DNA of 38,300 nt from Xanthobacteraceae bacterium (lineage in GTDB: Bacteria > Pseudomonadota > Alphaproteobacteria > Rhizobiales > Xanthobacteraceae). Where the stretch lies: the NCBI GenBank assembly GCA_024508855.1, contig JANINJ010000006.1, positions 1-38,300 of the forward strand, written 5' to 3'. Made by a program: the position numbers and the translations under genes. The stretch's first letter is position 1; each line of letters starts with the position of its first letter. Positions 24,658 through 33,396 of the stretch are shown piece after piece. The notes beneath the pieces are model-generated. The model ran no database searches. It was not told the DNA's origin and saw nothing but the letters and a program-made list of their open reading frames with translations.

Positions 24658-25854
24658 ATGGTCGATCTTCTGAAGGGCGTCCGCGTCCTGAGCTTCAATC
24701 ACTTCCTGATGGGCCCGGTCGGTGTGCAGTTCCTCGCCGATCTCGGGGCCGACGTGATCGCGGTGGAGCCGCCGGGCGGCGCGTTCCAGCGGAATTGGAG
24801 CGGCGCCAACAACAAGCGGGTCGATGGTCAGAGCATGCTGCTGCTGGTCGGCAACCGCAACAAGCGGAGCCTGGTGCTCGATCTGAAAAAGCCGGAAGCA
24901 ATCGAGATCGCGCGCAAGCTGATTGCCACCGCCGACGTGCTCACCGAGAATTTCCGGCCCGGCGTCCTCGACAAGCTCGGCCTCGGCTATGAGGCAGCGC
25001 GTGCGATCAAGCCCGACATCATCTACGCCACCGCATCTGGATTCGGTGCCGACGGTCCCTATGTCAACCGGCCGGGGCAGGATCTTCTGGTGCAGGCACT
25101 CTCTGGCCTCGCCACGATCACCGGTACACGTAAGAATGGCCCGCGCGCCGTTGGCGTTTCCGCCGTCGATCATCACGGCGCAGCCTTGTTCGCGGCTGGA
25201 ATCCTCGCGGCGCTGGTAGGGCGGACGACGAGCGGCAAGGGGTGCCGCGTCGACGTCAATCTGCTGTCGGCAGCGCTCGATCTTCAGCAGGAATCCCTGA
25301 CCTGCTACATGAATGGCGAACCTCCGGAGGACACGCGTCAGCCCGAGCATGTCTCCGGCTGGTACTACAGCGCCCCCTATGGCCTCTATGCGACGCGCGA
25401 CGGTCACGTCGCGATCTCACTAAGTTCGCTCGATGTGCTGGGCGATGCGCTTAACCTGCCGGCCGAGCAACGCCTGCCCGACAGCGAGGCGTTCACGCTG
25501 CGGGATGAGATCACCACAGCCATCGCGGCCAATGTCGCGAAACGCACGACAGCGGAATGCGTGGAAATATTCACCGCACGTGGGATATGGCACGCGCCGG
25601 TCAACGATTATTCCAAGCTCGCCGACGATCCGCAGATCGTACACAACCGCAGTTTCCAGACCGTATCGGGCGCGACCGGCGCGCCGATCACCCTCGTCAG
25701 CCATCCGATCCAGTACGACGGGCAGGTCCCGGAGGTGCGGCTGCCACCGCAGCAGCTCGGCGCGCAATCGAATGAGATCCTGAGCGAACTCGGCTACGAC
25801 ACCGACACGATCCGTTCGCTCTACGACAGCCGTACCATCGGTTTGGCATCTTGA
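24658..25854 (+). CDS. family III CoA transferase (CaiB/BaiF/Frc type)
   Basis: About 398 residues from ATG 24658, which has AAGGA seven bases upstream; the frame extends to 24613 without family sequence. LLKGVRVLSFNHFLMGPVGVQFLADLGADVIAVEPP is the conserved N-terminus. VLTENFRPGVLDKLGLGYEA and GFGADGPY follow, and the catalytic aspartate is expected in AVDHHGAALFA (Asp171). It probably converts a free acid of the pathway to its CoA ester using another acyl-CoA. The MaoC-type hydratase gene follows 37 bases downstream, so the acyl-CoA formed may be hydrated next. Transcription appears to be under the LacI-type operator at 24593-24608. Confidence 0.92.
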   Translation: MVDLLKGVRVLSFNHFLMGPVGVQFLADLGADVIAVEPPGGAFQRNWSGANNKRVDGQSMLLLVGNRNKRSLVLDLKKPEAIEIARKLIATADVLTENFRPGVLDKLGLGYEAARAIKPDIIYATASGFGADGPYVNRPGQDLLVQALSGLATITGTRKNGPRAVGVSAVDHHGAALFAAGILAALVGRTTSGKGCRVDVNLLSAALDLQQESLTCYMNGEPPEDTRQPEHVSGWYYSAPYGLYATRDGHVAISLSSLDVLGDALNLPAEQRLPDSEAFTLRDEITTAIAANVAKRTTAECVEIFTARGIWHAPVNDYSKLADDPQIVHNRSFQTVSGATGAPITLVSHPIQYDGQVPEVRLPPQQLGAQSNEILSELGYDTDTIRSLYDSRTIGLAS

Positions 25855-25891
25855 CGTCTTTCCCGCAGCTACCCCGAAAAGGATAATTCCC

Positions 25892-26347
25892 ATGGCCGTC
25901 ATGCATGCCAAGATCGGCGACACCGTCACCTTCTCGAAAACCGTCGGTGAATCCGACGTCTACATGTTTGCGGGGCTGACGGGTGACCTGTCGCCGAACC
26001 ACGTCGACGAGCAGTTCATGAGCCACTCAATGTACGGCCATCGTATCGCGCACGGTGCGCTGCTGGTCGGCTTCATGTCGAATACATCGACCCGCATGAT
26101 CGAGGAGAGCCTGAAGAAGGGCATCGACTCGACGCCGGTATCGCTCGGTTACGATGGCATACGTTTCCTTAAGCCGGTGTTCTTCGGCGACACCATCACT
26201 GTCAGCTATACGATCAGCGAGATCGACGAGCCGCGGCGGCGCACTCTCGCCTCTATCGAGGTCAAGAATCAGCGCGGCGAACTGGTTGCGGTCGCCAAGC
26301 ACATCACGAAGTGGACCGAGAACGTCACCGTCCGCCCCGCGGCCTGA
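25892..26347 (+). CDS. MaoC-family (R)-specific acyl-CoA hydratase/dehydratase
   Basis: A 151-residue single hot-dog domain. The active-site segment FAGLTGDLSPNHVDEQF carries the catalytic Asp32 and His37 of the (R)-hydratase motif, followed by RIAHGALLVGFMS, the hot-dog helix. It should add water across a 2-enoyl-CoA or catalyse the reverse. AAGGA precedes the ATG. It is cotranscribed with the CoA transferase at 24658 and faces the convergent cyclase gene 14 bases away. Possible substrates are short branched or dicarboxylic enoyl-CoAs; nothing in the sequence decides this. Confidence 0.92.
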   Translation: MAVMHAKIGDTVTFSKTVGESDVYMFAGLTGDLSPNHVDEQFMSHSMYGHRIAHGALLVGFMSNTSTRMIEESLKKGIDSTPVSLGYDGIRFLKPVFFGDTITVSYTISEIDEPRRRTLASIEVKNQRGELVAVAKHITKWTENVTVRPAA

Positions 26348-26361
26348 AGCCGATCCGGCCG

Positions 26362-27186
26362 TCACGCGATGGCGACAGGCCGGATCGGTGAACCGGTCGC
26401 GCCGGTCAGCCGCAACGGCAGCGCCACAAATAAAATGCGCTGCGGACGTTTCCGCGCGATTTCCTCGAGATTGAGATTCTCGATGATGTGGATGCCGGCA
26501 TCCACTAGCAGAATGGCATGAACCGATACGCCGGGGGTAGGCAGGCACTCGAAACCGGGCGTATCCGATCCCATCAATGTCACGCCGCGCTCGATCAGCC
26601 AGCGCGTCGCTTTCTCGCCGGGACCTGGCATGCCGCCGCGACGACCGATGAACATTTCCGCATCCGTCCAATACTTCGACCAGCCGGTGCGGATCAGCAC
26701 CGCATCGCCCGCCTTGATCGCCGCCCCACTCAGCGCGAGCGCGGCCTCGACATCGGCGACGGTGATCTCCTGCGCGGGCGCGAGACAGTCGACGCCCTTG
26801 GCCGCGGCAACGTCCAGCACCACCGCGCCTTGCAGGATCGGCGGAATATCGGCGACCGAATGCTCACGATAGCCGTCCCGCGTCTCGACATCGGCGACAT
26901 GAATGCCGCCGTGCAGGCAGCCGTTCCGCGAGAAATGGCCGAGTGCATCGATATGCGTCCCGGAATGGCCGGACGTCACGATCACTTCGTTGGCGAAACT
27001 CGATCCGTCTTCACGCTTTGCTGGGTGCGGATCGCCATGTCGACGATGCAGCGCCAACGAGAAGGGAATGTGCTGGTGATATACCGGCATGGACGGCGCC
27101 ATCGCATGCGACAGTTCATAGAGCTGCGCACCCGCCGCAACCGAACTCAAAATGCCCGCATCGAAGCGCGGCAACTTGCTGTCCAT
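26362..27186 (-). CDS. cyclase-family metal hydrolase (kynurenine formamidase-like)
   Basis: About 274 residues from ATG 27186, which has GGAAGTGGA just upstream; the frame to 27288 runs antisense-like through the end of the dehydrogenase gene. The metal-binding signature of the cyclase/KynB family is intact (HSGTHIDALGHF, 74-85), with YELSHAMAPSMPVYHQH before it and AVLIRTGWSKYW after it. Family members hydrolyse amide, ester or lactone bonds; KynB cleaves N-formylkynurenine and isatin hydrolase opens isatin. Length exceeds KynB (about 210), fitting the longer cyclase subgroup. It is 22 bases after the aldehyde dehydrogenase gene and so likely part of its operon. Confidence 0.9.
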   Translation of the reverse strand: MDSKLPRFDAGILSSVAAGAQLYELSHAMAPSMPVYHQHIPFSLALHRRHGDPHPAKREDGSSFANEVIVTSGHSGTHIDALGHFSRNGCLHGGIHVADVETRDGYREHSVADIPPILQGAVVLDVAAAKGVDCLAPAQEITVADVEAALALSGAAIKAGDAVLIRTGWSKYWTDAEMFIGRRGGMPGPGEKATRWLIERGVTLMGSDTPGFECLPTPGVSVHAILLVDAGIHIIENLNLEEIARKRPQRILFVALPLRLTGATGSPIRPVAIA

Positions 27187-27208
27187 TTCCACTTCCTTCC
27201 GTATCGAA

Positions 27209-28747
27209 TCAGACGCCGATCTTCGGAGCCCGATGCTTGTCGAGACCGATGGCAATGTTCTTCTGCTCCATGTAGATCTCGAACGCATAGTCGCCGCCGT
27301 CGCGCCCGATGCCGCTGGATTTGACGCCGCCGAACGGGGTCGGCAGATGCCGCACGTTTTCCGAGTTCACCCACACCATACCGGCCTCGACGCTCTGCGC
27401 CACGCGGTGAGCGCGGCCGACATCGCCGGTCCAGATATAGGCTGCGAGACCATAGCGCACATCGTTGGCGATGCGCAGCGCATCCGCCTCGTCCTCGAAC
27501 GGGATCACGGTTAGAACCGGCCCGAAGATTTCTTCCTGCGCGATCTTCATCGCGTTCTTCGCATCGGTAAACAGCGTCGGGCAGACGAAATTGCCCTTGC
27601 CATCCATCGCGCGTTTGCCGCCAGTCGCGATGGTTGCGCCGTCCGCTTTGGCGTGCTCGGCGTAGCTCAGCACCTTCTCGGCATGGCGGGAATGAATCAG
27701 CGGCCCGATCTCGGTCGCGGGATCAAGCGGATGGCCGACCTTGATCTTCTCGACCCGAGCCTTCAGTTCGGCTGCGAACTTGTCGTAGATCGAGCGCTGC
27801 ACCAGCGCGCGGCTCGACGACGTGCAACGCTGGCCATTGAGACTGTAGATCATGAACAGCACGGCGTCGCGGGCGCGGTCGAGATCGGCGTCGTCGAACA
27901 CCACCACCGGATTCTTGCCACCCAGTTCGAAGTGCACGCGCTTCAGCGTTGGCGCGCCCTGCGCCATGATGTGGCTGCCAGTGATCGACTCGCCGACGAA
28001 GGCGATCGCCTTGATCGCCGGATGCTCGGTCAGCGCCTTGCCGGCGCTCTCGCCGAAACCGTGCACCAGATTGACGATGCCCTTGGGCAGGCCCGCACCC
28101 TCGAACACCTCGCTCATGATCTCCGACAGGATCACCGCGGTCAGCGGGCTCCACTCGGCCGGCTTGTGCACGATGGTGCAGCCAGCCGCGAGCGCCGGCG
28201 CAATCTTCCAGGTCGACAGCATGAACGGCGTATTCCACGGCGTGATCACGCCGACCGGCCCGATCGGCTGCCGGATGGTGTAATTGAGGTGCGTCTCGGT
28301 CGGCAGCGACAGACCGTCATTGGCTTCCGGTGCCTTGTCGGCATAGAAGCGGAAATTCTCGGCGCCGCGCAGCGCTGCCTTCGCCATGTAACGGATCGCC
28401 TGCCCGCTATCGGTGCTTTCCACCAGCGCGATCTCTTCGGCACGGGCCTCGATCTTGTCGGCAATATTGTGCAACAGCGCGCGACGCTTTTCGCCGGGCA
28501 CCGTGCGCCAGACCTTGAACGCTTCTTCCGCCGCGCGGGCCGCGCGATCGATCTCGGCCGCGCCGCCTGACGCCACGTTGCACAGCACCGAGTTATCGCT
28601 CGGGTCGTAGTTTTCGAACGTTTCCGCACCGGTTACCGCCTCCCCCGCAATACGGTGCGGCACGGGACCGCTCCTGAAGCGGGCCAGGAAGGTTTGCGCC
28701 TTGCGCAGATTGTCGGTCAGGGCGTCATTGGCGAGAGGCTTGTTCAT
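27209..28747 (-). CDS. aldehyde dehydrogenase (HpaE / 2-aminomuconate-semialdehyde dehydrogenase type)
   Basis: A 512-residue NAD(P)-dependent dehydrogenase from ATG 28747 (AGGAGA six bases upstream). ITPWNTPFMLSTWKIAPALAAGCTIVHKPAEWSP is the cofactor region, FELGGKNPVVVF holds the general base Glu274, and NGQRCTSSSR the nucleophile Cys308. The NGQRCT context and C-terminal GVKSSGIGRDGGDYAFEIYMEQKNIAI are typical of dehydrogenases acting on ring-cleavage semialdehydes such as 5-carboxymethyl-2-hydroxymuconate semialdehyde (HpaE) or 2-aminomuconate semialdehyde. With an extradiol dioxygenase in the same gene set, it probably oxidises that enzyme's product. A dyad lies in its upstream region at 28829-28840. 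Confidence 0.9.
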   Translation of the reverse strand: MNKPLANDALTDNLRKAQTFLARFRSGPVPHRIAGEAVTGAETFENYDPSDNSVLCNVASGGAAEIDRAARAAEEAFKVWRTVPGEKRRALLHNIADKIEARAEEIALVESTDSGQAIRYMAKAALRGAENFRFYADKAPEANDGLSLPTETHLNYTIRQPIGPVGVITPWNTPFMLSTWKIAPALAAGCTIVHKPAEWSPLTAVILSEIMSEVFEGAGLPKGIVNLVHGFGESAGKALTEHPAIKAIAFVGESITGSHIMAQGAPTLKRVHFELGGKNPVVVFDDADLDRARDAVLFMIYSLNGQRCTSSSRALVQRSIYDKFAAELKARVEKIKVGHPLDPATEIGPLIHSRHAEKVLSYAEHAKADGATIATGGKRAMDGKGNFVCPTLFTDAKNAMKIAQEEIFGPVLTVIPFEDEADALRIANDVRYGLAAYIWTGDVGRAHRVAQSVEAGMVWVNSENVRHLPTPFGGVKSSGIGRDGGDYAFEIYMEQKNIAIGLDKHRAPKIGV

Positions 28748-28821
28748 GTCGCTCTCCTGTCGGATCTGATGAAACGTTGGCACGATGACCATAAACAGCA
28801 ATGCCATTTCACGGTCGCTGG

Positions 28822-28840
28822 AATATATTTAACTTGTTAA
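28822..28840 (-). promoter_or_regulatory. TTAAC-TT-GTTAA dyad with TATATT box upstream of the aldehyde dehydrogenase gene
   Basis: The AT-rich palindrome TTAAC-TT-GTTAA (28829-28840) lies about 80 bases before the dehydrogenase start, in a 132-base gap. On the minus strand it is followed at once by TATATT (28827-28822), a plausible -10 box. The dyad would then fill the spacer of that promoter, a usual place for a MarR- or GntR-type repressor. I found no clear -35 box, and no such regulator gene is in the window. Confidence 0.45.
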
Positions 28841-28879
28841 GTATCTACTCGCAAGCCCTTTGATGCCGTCCGCTGTGGC

Positions 28880-30481
28880 TTATTTCACAGTCAACGTTCC
28901 GTCGGAAAAGACGACCTCACCGCCCACAAACGTCAGCCGCGCCCGCGTCACCTCGATCTCCTCGGGTGCCAGCCCCAGAATGTCACGATCAAGCACGGCG
29001 AGATCGGCAAACTGACCGACTGCAATACGCCCACGGCGCTGCTCGTGCCCCATCACGAAGGCACCGCCTTCGGAGTAGGCGGCGAGCGCCTCGTCTACAC
29101 TGAGCGCCTCCCCGGCGTTGAGCACCAGCCCGTTAGCCGCCTTGCGGTCGATCGCGGCGGCAATCCCGAGGTAAGGCGACAGCGGCCCGATCGGATGATC
29201 CGAACTTCCGGCTACGGCTATTCCCGCGTCGAGCAGCGTTCGTCCTGGATAGAGCCGCTGCGCACGCTCGCCCCCGACAGCGTCGGCGAATGACGCGCCG
29301 AGTCTGCGCAGGAAGCCGTATTGAGGAACGACCGCGGCGCCGAGCGCCCGCACCTGCGCAACGGCCTGGGGACCGCGGACCGCAAAATGCTCCACGCGAT
29401 GGCGTGCGTCCTCGCGGGGCCAGGCACGATGCGCTGCTGCCAGACAATCCAGCCAGTGCTCGATTCCACGATCGCCGATCACATGCGCAGCGAGTTGCCA
29501 TCCGCAGGCGTGACCGTCGATCACTTTGGCGCGCAGGTCGGGCGGGGGCTCCATCAGAAGGCCGGACGTGGCACGATCCGCATAGGGTTCGAAGAACGCG
29601 GCAGTCCGCGCCCCGATGATACCGTCGACAAAGAATTTCAGCGCCCGCACCTGCCAGCGATCATCGACGCCGGTCGGCGCCAGCCCATGCTCGCGCGCTT
29701 CGGCCGGATCGATGCGCAGCATGAATCCCATGCGCAACGGCAGGCCGCCCTCATCACGCAATGCGTTCCAGATGTCCCATTCGACCTTGAAACCGTTATT
29801 GAAGCCGACCGCCGCCTCGGTCACGGCGACGATGCCGTAGCTCAGGCATTCGTCGGCCACCGTTCGGATCGCGGCGATGGTTCGCGCCGTGGATGGCGGC
29901 GGGATCAATGCTGCGACGATATCCGCGGCATTCTCGGTCAGCACGCCGGTGAGGCTGTTGTTGTCACGCTCGATGGTGCCGCCGGTCGGATCGGGCGTTG
30001 TCGCGTCGAACTGCGCGCGTTGCAGTGCCGCCGAATTGGCGACCGAGAGGTGGCCGCCGGTGCGTCGCAGCAGCACCGGCCGCTCGCCGGATACGGAATC
30101 CAGCTCCTCACGGGTCGGATGGCGGCGTTCGTCGAGAAACTGTTCGCTGTAGTCGGCCGACATCACCCATTCACCCGGCGATGCAGCGTCGCATGCGGTG
30201 CGCAACCGCTTCAGCAGTTCGGGAATATTTTTGGCACCGGGGCCTAGTTGCAGATTTAACAACTCCTGCGCCCGCATGAACAGATGTGCGTGGGCATCGG
30301 TGAGACCCGGCACGACGCGACTATCCTGCAGATCGATGGTGCGATCAGCAAACGGCGCATCCTTCGCCCGCCCGATCCAGGCGATGCGCCCCGCTTCGAT
30401 CAGCAGGCTATCCACGCTATCCTGCGCGACGGTCGTGAGACGGCCGCCGCGCAAAAGCGTCCTTGTCGTCTCAGACGGCAT
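28880..30481 (-). CDS. amidohydrolase family protein (YtcJ/amidohydrolase_3 type)
   Basis: A 533-residue metal-dependent hydrolase. The first metal-binding motif is VVPGLTDAHAHLF (His64, His66). LVLRRTGGHLSVANSAAL and GWQLAAHVIGDRGIEHWLD carry later active-site residues, and SSDHPIGPLSPYLGIAAAI the catalytic aspartate. The C-terminal beta-sandwich (RRGRIAVGQFADLAVLDRDIL) is also complete. YtcJ-type proteins hydrolyse N-substituted formamides or other amides, but substrates are mostly unknown. It starts 11 bases inside the RidA gene, so the two are cotranscribed. The pairing with an imine deaminase suggests nitrogen removal from a pathway intermediate. Confidence 0.9.
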   Translation of the reverse strand: MPSETTRTLLRGGRLTTVAQDSVDSLLIEAGRIAWIGRAKDAPFADRTIDLQDSRVVPGLTDAHAHLFMRAQELLNLQLGPGAKNIPELLKRLRTACDAASPGEWVMSADYSEQFLDERRHPTREELDSVSGERPVLLRRTGGHLSVANSAALQRAQFDATTPDPTGGTIERDNNSLTGVLTENAADIVAALIPPPSTARTIAAIRTVADECLSYGIVAVTEAAVGFNNGFKVEWDIWNALRDEGGLPLRMGFMLRIDPAEAREHGLAPTGVDDRWQVRALKFFVDGIIGARTAAFFEPYADRATSGLLMEPPPDLRAKVIDGHACGWQLAAHVIGDRGIEHWLDCLAAAHRAWPREDARHRVEHFAVRGPQAVAQVRALGAAVVPQYGFLRRLGASFADAVGGERAQRLYPGRTLLDAGIAVAGSSDHPIGPLSPYLGIAAAIDRKAANGLVLNAGEALSVDEALAAYSEGGAFVMGHEQRRGRIAVGQFADLAVLDRDILGLAPEEIEVTRARLTFVGGEVVFSDGTLTVK

Positions 30482-30866
30482 CCTTCACCACGGCGATCAT
30501 GTCGATCTCGATCTTCAATCCGGCACGTGCGAGATGCGCCACCCCGACTGTCGTGCGCGACGGCGGGTCCTTCGGAAAGTATTCGCGGAACACTTCGTTC
30601 ATTGCGGCGAATTCATTCATCATGTCGGTCATGTGAATGGTCATCTTGAGCGCGGTGTCGAGCGAAGCGCCGCCGGCTTCCGCGAGCGCCTTGACGTTGT
30701 CGAGCGCGATACGGGTCTGCGCCTTGATATCCTCTGGGAATTCGCGGGTCACCGGATCGGAGCCCGTTTGACCGGAGATGAACAGCAACTTGTCCCAGCG
30801 GATCGCGGGCGAATACGGAATCCCTGCGCGGAGGCCGGTGGGCGGAACGACGACGGTACGTGACAT
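30471..30866 (-). CDS. RidA-family protein with catalytic arginine
   Basis: A 131-residue RidA/YjgF/UK114 fold protein. YSPAIRWDKLLFISGQTGSDP, KAQTRIALDNVKALAEAGGASLD and the C-terminal PPSRTTVGVAHLARAGLKIEIDMIAV are family hallmarks. Arg104 (SRTTVGV) occupies the position of Arg105 in E. coli RidA, needed for enamine/imine deaminase activity, so the protein can be catalytic. 2-Aminomuconate deaminases of aminophenol pathways also belong to this family. AAGGAA precedes the ATG. It is placed between the importer ATPase and the amidohydrolase, overlapping the latter by 11 bases. Confidence 0.92.
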   Translation of the reverse strand: MSRTVVVPPTGLRAGIPYSPAIRWDKLLFISGQTGSDPVTREFPEDIKAQTRIALDNVKALAEAGGASLDTALKMTIHMTDMMNEFAAMNEVFREYFPKDPPSRTTVGVAHLARAGLKIEIDMIAVVKDAV

Positions 30867-30896
30867 GTGCTTTCCTTCTTCAGTAAATGCGTCGAT

Positions 30897-31649
30897 TCAA
30901 GTGTCGGTCGCGATTTCGCGATAGCGATCACCCGCGCCGAGATAGGCCGCGAGTACGCGCGGATCTTGCCGGAGATTGTCGGCATCGCCCGAGGCGACGA
31001 CATTGCCGACCTCGAGAACGAAGCCGCGATCGGCTACCGACAGCGCCAGATGCGCATTCTGCTCGACCAGAATGCCGGTCATCCCCGCGGCCTTGAGCCG
31101 GTCGATGGCTTCGAAAATTTCCTCGGTGATGCGCGGTGCCAGCCCTGTAGAGGGCTCATCGAGCATCAGGAGCTGCGGCTCGGCCATCAGCGCGCGGCCG
31201 ACGGCGACCATCTGCTGCTCGCCACCCGACAACGTGCCCGCAAGCTGTCGCCGCCGCTCCTTCAGCTTCGGCAGCAGCGCATAGATGCGATCGAGCGCCG
31301 ACGCCATCCTGGCGCGCCCTTCTCGGCGTCGCAGGAACGCACCAAGCCGCAGATGGTCCTCGACGCTCAGTCCGGGAAACAATTCGCGCCGCTCCGGTAC
31401 GATGACGATGCCTCGCGCCACACGCGCTTCGGGCTTGAGCGTCTTGAGATCCTCGCCACCGAACGTCACGGTGCCCGACTTCTGCTGGAGAACACCCATC
31501 AGATTGTTGAGCAATGTCGTCTTGCCGGCTCCGTTCGGGCCGATGAAGGTGACGAACTCGCCGCGTGCGACTGAAAAGCTGATGCCGTCAAGGGCGATGG
31601 CCTCGCCGTAACCGACCGTGAGATTTGCAACGTCAAGCAGCTTTGTCAC
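30897..31649 (-). CDS. livF: LivF-type ABC transporter ATPase
   Basis: A 250-residue HAAT ATPase. Walker A is GPNGAGKTT (37-45), signature LSGGEQQ (140-146), Walker B LMLDEPSTGL, and the switch LVEQN with Gln-Asn, as usual for LivF. IVPERRELFPGLSVEDHLRLGA is the LivF hallmark stretch. The start is GTG 31649, with GGAGG five bases before it. It overlaps the end of the fused LivM-LivG gene by 17 bases and completes the second importer of the window. Confidence 0.93.
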   Translation of the reverse strand: MTKLLDVANLTVGYGEAIALDGISFSVARGEFVTFIGPNGAGKTTLLNNLMGVLQQKSGTVTFGGEDLKTLKPEARVARGIVIVPERRELFPGLSVEDHLRLGAFLRRREGRARMASALDRIYALLPKLKERRRQLAGTLSGGEQQMVAVGRALMAEPQLLMLDEPSTGLAPRITEEIFEAIDRLKAAGMTGILVEQNAHLALSVADRGFVLEVGNVVASGDADNLRQDPRVLAAYLGAGDRYREIATDT

Positions 31650-33396
31650 GGCTGCCTCCGAGATACGCTGAAATCACCGCCGGATTGGCCTGCACATCCT
31701 TCGGAGAACCTTCCGCGATGATCTTGCCGCGATCAAGCACCACCAGACGCTCCACGCATCCCATCACCAATTCCATGTCATGTTCGACCAGCAGGATGGT
31801 GACGTGCTCTGCCTGAAGCTGTCGCAGAATCTTGACGAGCGTCAGTTTCTCCGAGAAGCGCAGCCCCGCGGCCGGTTCGTCGAGCAGAAGGATCTGCGGA
31901 TCGGCAACCAGCGCACGCGCAATCTCGACGATGCGTTGCTTGCCGAGCGGCAGGCTGCCAGCCGCGAGATCGGCTTCCGCAGCAAGCCCCACGCGTTCCA
32001 GCGCGGCGCGCGCACAGGCAAGTGCCCTGCGGTTTTCCTCCGCGTCGAGCGCAAACAACCCACGAACGAAACCGGCCCTGGTCCGGCAATAGGCGCCGAG
32101 CGCGACATTCTCGATCACCGAGAGGTCGGACATCAGTTGCACATGCTGGAAAGTGCGCGCCATGCCGCGTTGGACGAGCGTATGCCCGGCGGACAACGGT
32201 TCACCGAATAGTGTGACACGGCCGGCAGTCTGACGCTGCAGGCCGGAAATGATGCTGAACAGCGTCGTTTTACCGGCACCATTCGGGCCGATCAGTCCGA
32301 CGAATTCACCGCGCTTCAACTCCATGCTGACGCCTTCGAGCGCCTGCAGGCCTCCGAAACGAATGCCGATGCCATCCAGCCGCAGCAGAACTTCACTGCG
32401 ATTCCCGGTCAATACCGAGCGCGGCAGCCCATGGCCCTCGCGGCTGCGCAACGACGGCTTGGGCAGGAATTTCTCCACCGCAGGCCACAGGCCTTGCGGC
32501 CATTTCAGCAGCATTACGACGAGGATGACACCGAACACGATAACTTCGAGATTACCCGATAAGCCCCAGCGCGCGAGCACGTCCTGCAACGTCCACTGCG
32601 CACTCTCCATAGCCAATGCGCCCACCACACCGCCCGCCGCACTCATCGGCCCGCCAACCACAGCCATGATCAGCAGTTTGAAGGATGTCAGCAAACCGAA
32701 CGGCGATGGACTGACAAACCGCAGCAGATGGACGTAAAGCGCACCGCCGAGTGCCGCCAGTACTGCCGAGAATACGAATACCTTGACGCGCAACACCGTC
32801 GTGTCGACGCCAAATGCCTGCGCCAGGCCATCGTGCGCTTCTAGCGTAGCGATGGCCCGCCCCGTCCGCGACGTGCGCAGCCGCGACAATCCCAGCACTG
32901 CAAGCAGTGTGACGATCCAGATCAACTGGGTATAGAGCCGATCATCGGTGATTTCGAAACCGAACAATCGAAGCGCCGGGATCTTGTCGAGGCCCGATGC
33001 ACCGCCGGTGACTTCGTGCCAAGCGGTGAACAGGCTTGCCAGCGCAATCCCATAAGCCAGAGTCGCCAGTGGCAGGTAGTGCCCGCGCAGCCGCAATGTG
33101 ATGAATCCGATCAGCGCCGCAACCAGTGCGGTCGCGCAGACACTCATGATCAGCGTGATCATTGTATCGATGCCGTAAGCCCGGGCCACCAGCGCCGAAC
33201 CGTAGGCCCCCAACCCCATGAAGGCGCCTTGCCCCAGCGAAATCTGTCCGGCCTGCAACAGCAGAACGAGACCGACCGCGACCAATGCATAGATTCCGGC
33301 ATACGCAAAAATGCCGACATAGAACGACGGCAACAACCACGGAACGACCAGAAGAACAGCGCTCACGGCGAGCGCGAGCTTGGCGCGGGCGCTCAT
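31633..33396 (-). CDS. livM: fused LivM permease + LivG ATPase
   Basis: A 587-residue fusion. Residues 1-305 form a LivM-type permease (LLLQAGQISLGQGAFMGLGAYGSAL; EVTGGASGLDKIP; FVFSAVLAALGGALYVH). Residues 335-585 form a LivG-type ATPase: Walker A GPNGAGKTT (370-378), FQHVQLMSDLSVIENVALG, variant signature SLPLGKQRIVEIARAL (481-496), Walker B ILLLDEP (502-508), H-loop LLVEHDMELVM, tail AVISAYLGG. Such two-part fusions are known in alphaproteobacteria. The ATG overlaps the livH stop by four bases. The importer has its binding protein, LivH and LivF on both sides, and lies within a ring-cleavage gene set, so it likely brings in the aromatic substrate or a related acid. Confidence 0.93.
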   Translation of the reverse strand: MSARAKLALAVSAVLLVVPWLLPSFYVGIFAYAGIYALVAVGLVLLLQAGQISLGQGAFMGLGAYGSALVARAYGIDTMITLIMSVCATALVAALIGFITLRLRGHYLPLATLAYGIALASLFTAWHEVTGGASGLDKIPALRLFGFEITDDRLYTQLIWIVTLLAVLGLSRLRTSRTGRAIATLEAHDGLAQAFGVDTTVLRVKVFVFSAVLAALGGALYVHLLRFVSPSPFGLLTSFKLLIMAVVGGPMSAAGGVVGALAMESAQWTLQDVLARWGLSGNLEVIVFGVILVVMLLKWPQGLWPAVEKFLPKPSLRSREGHGLPRSVLTGNRSEVLLRLDGIGIRFGGLQALEGVSMELKRGEFVGLIGPNGAGKTTLFSIISGLQRQTAGRVTLFGEPLSAGHTLVQRGMARTFQHVQLMSDLSVIENVALGAYCRTRAGFVRGLFALDAEENRRALACARAALERVGLAAEADLAAGSLPLGKQRIVEIARALVADPQILLLDEPAAGLRFSEKLTLVKILRQLQAEHVTILLVEHDMELVMGCVERLVVLDRGKIIAEGSPKDVQANPAVISAYLGGSRDKAA

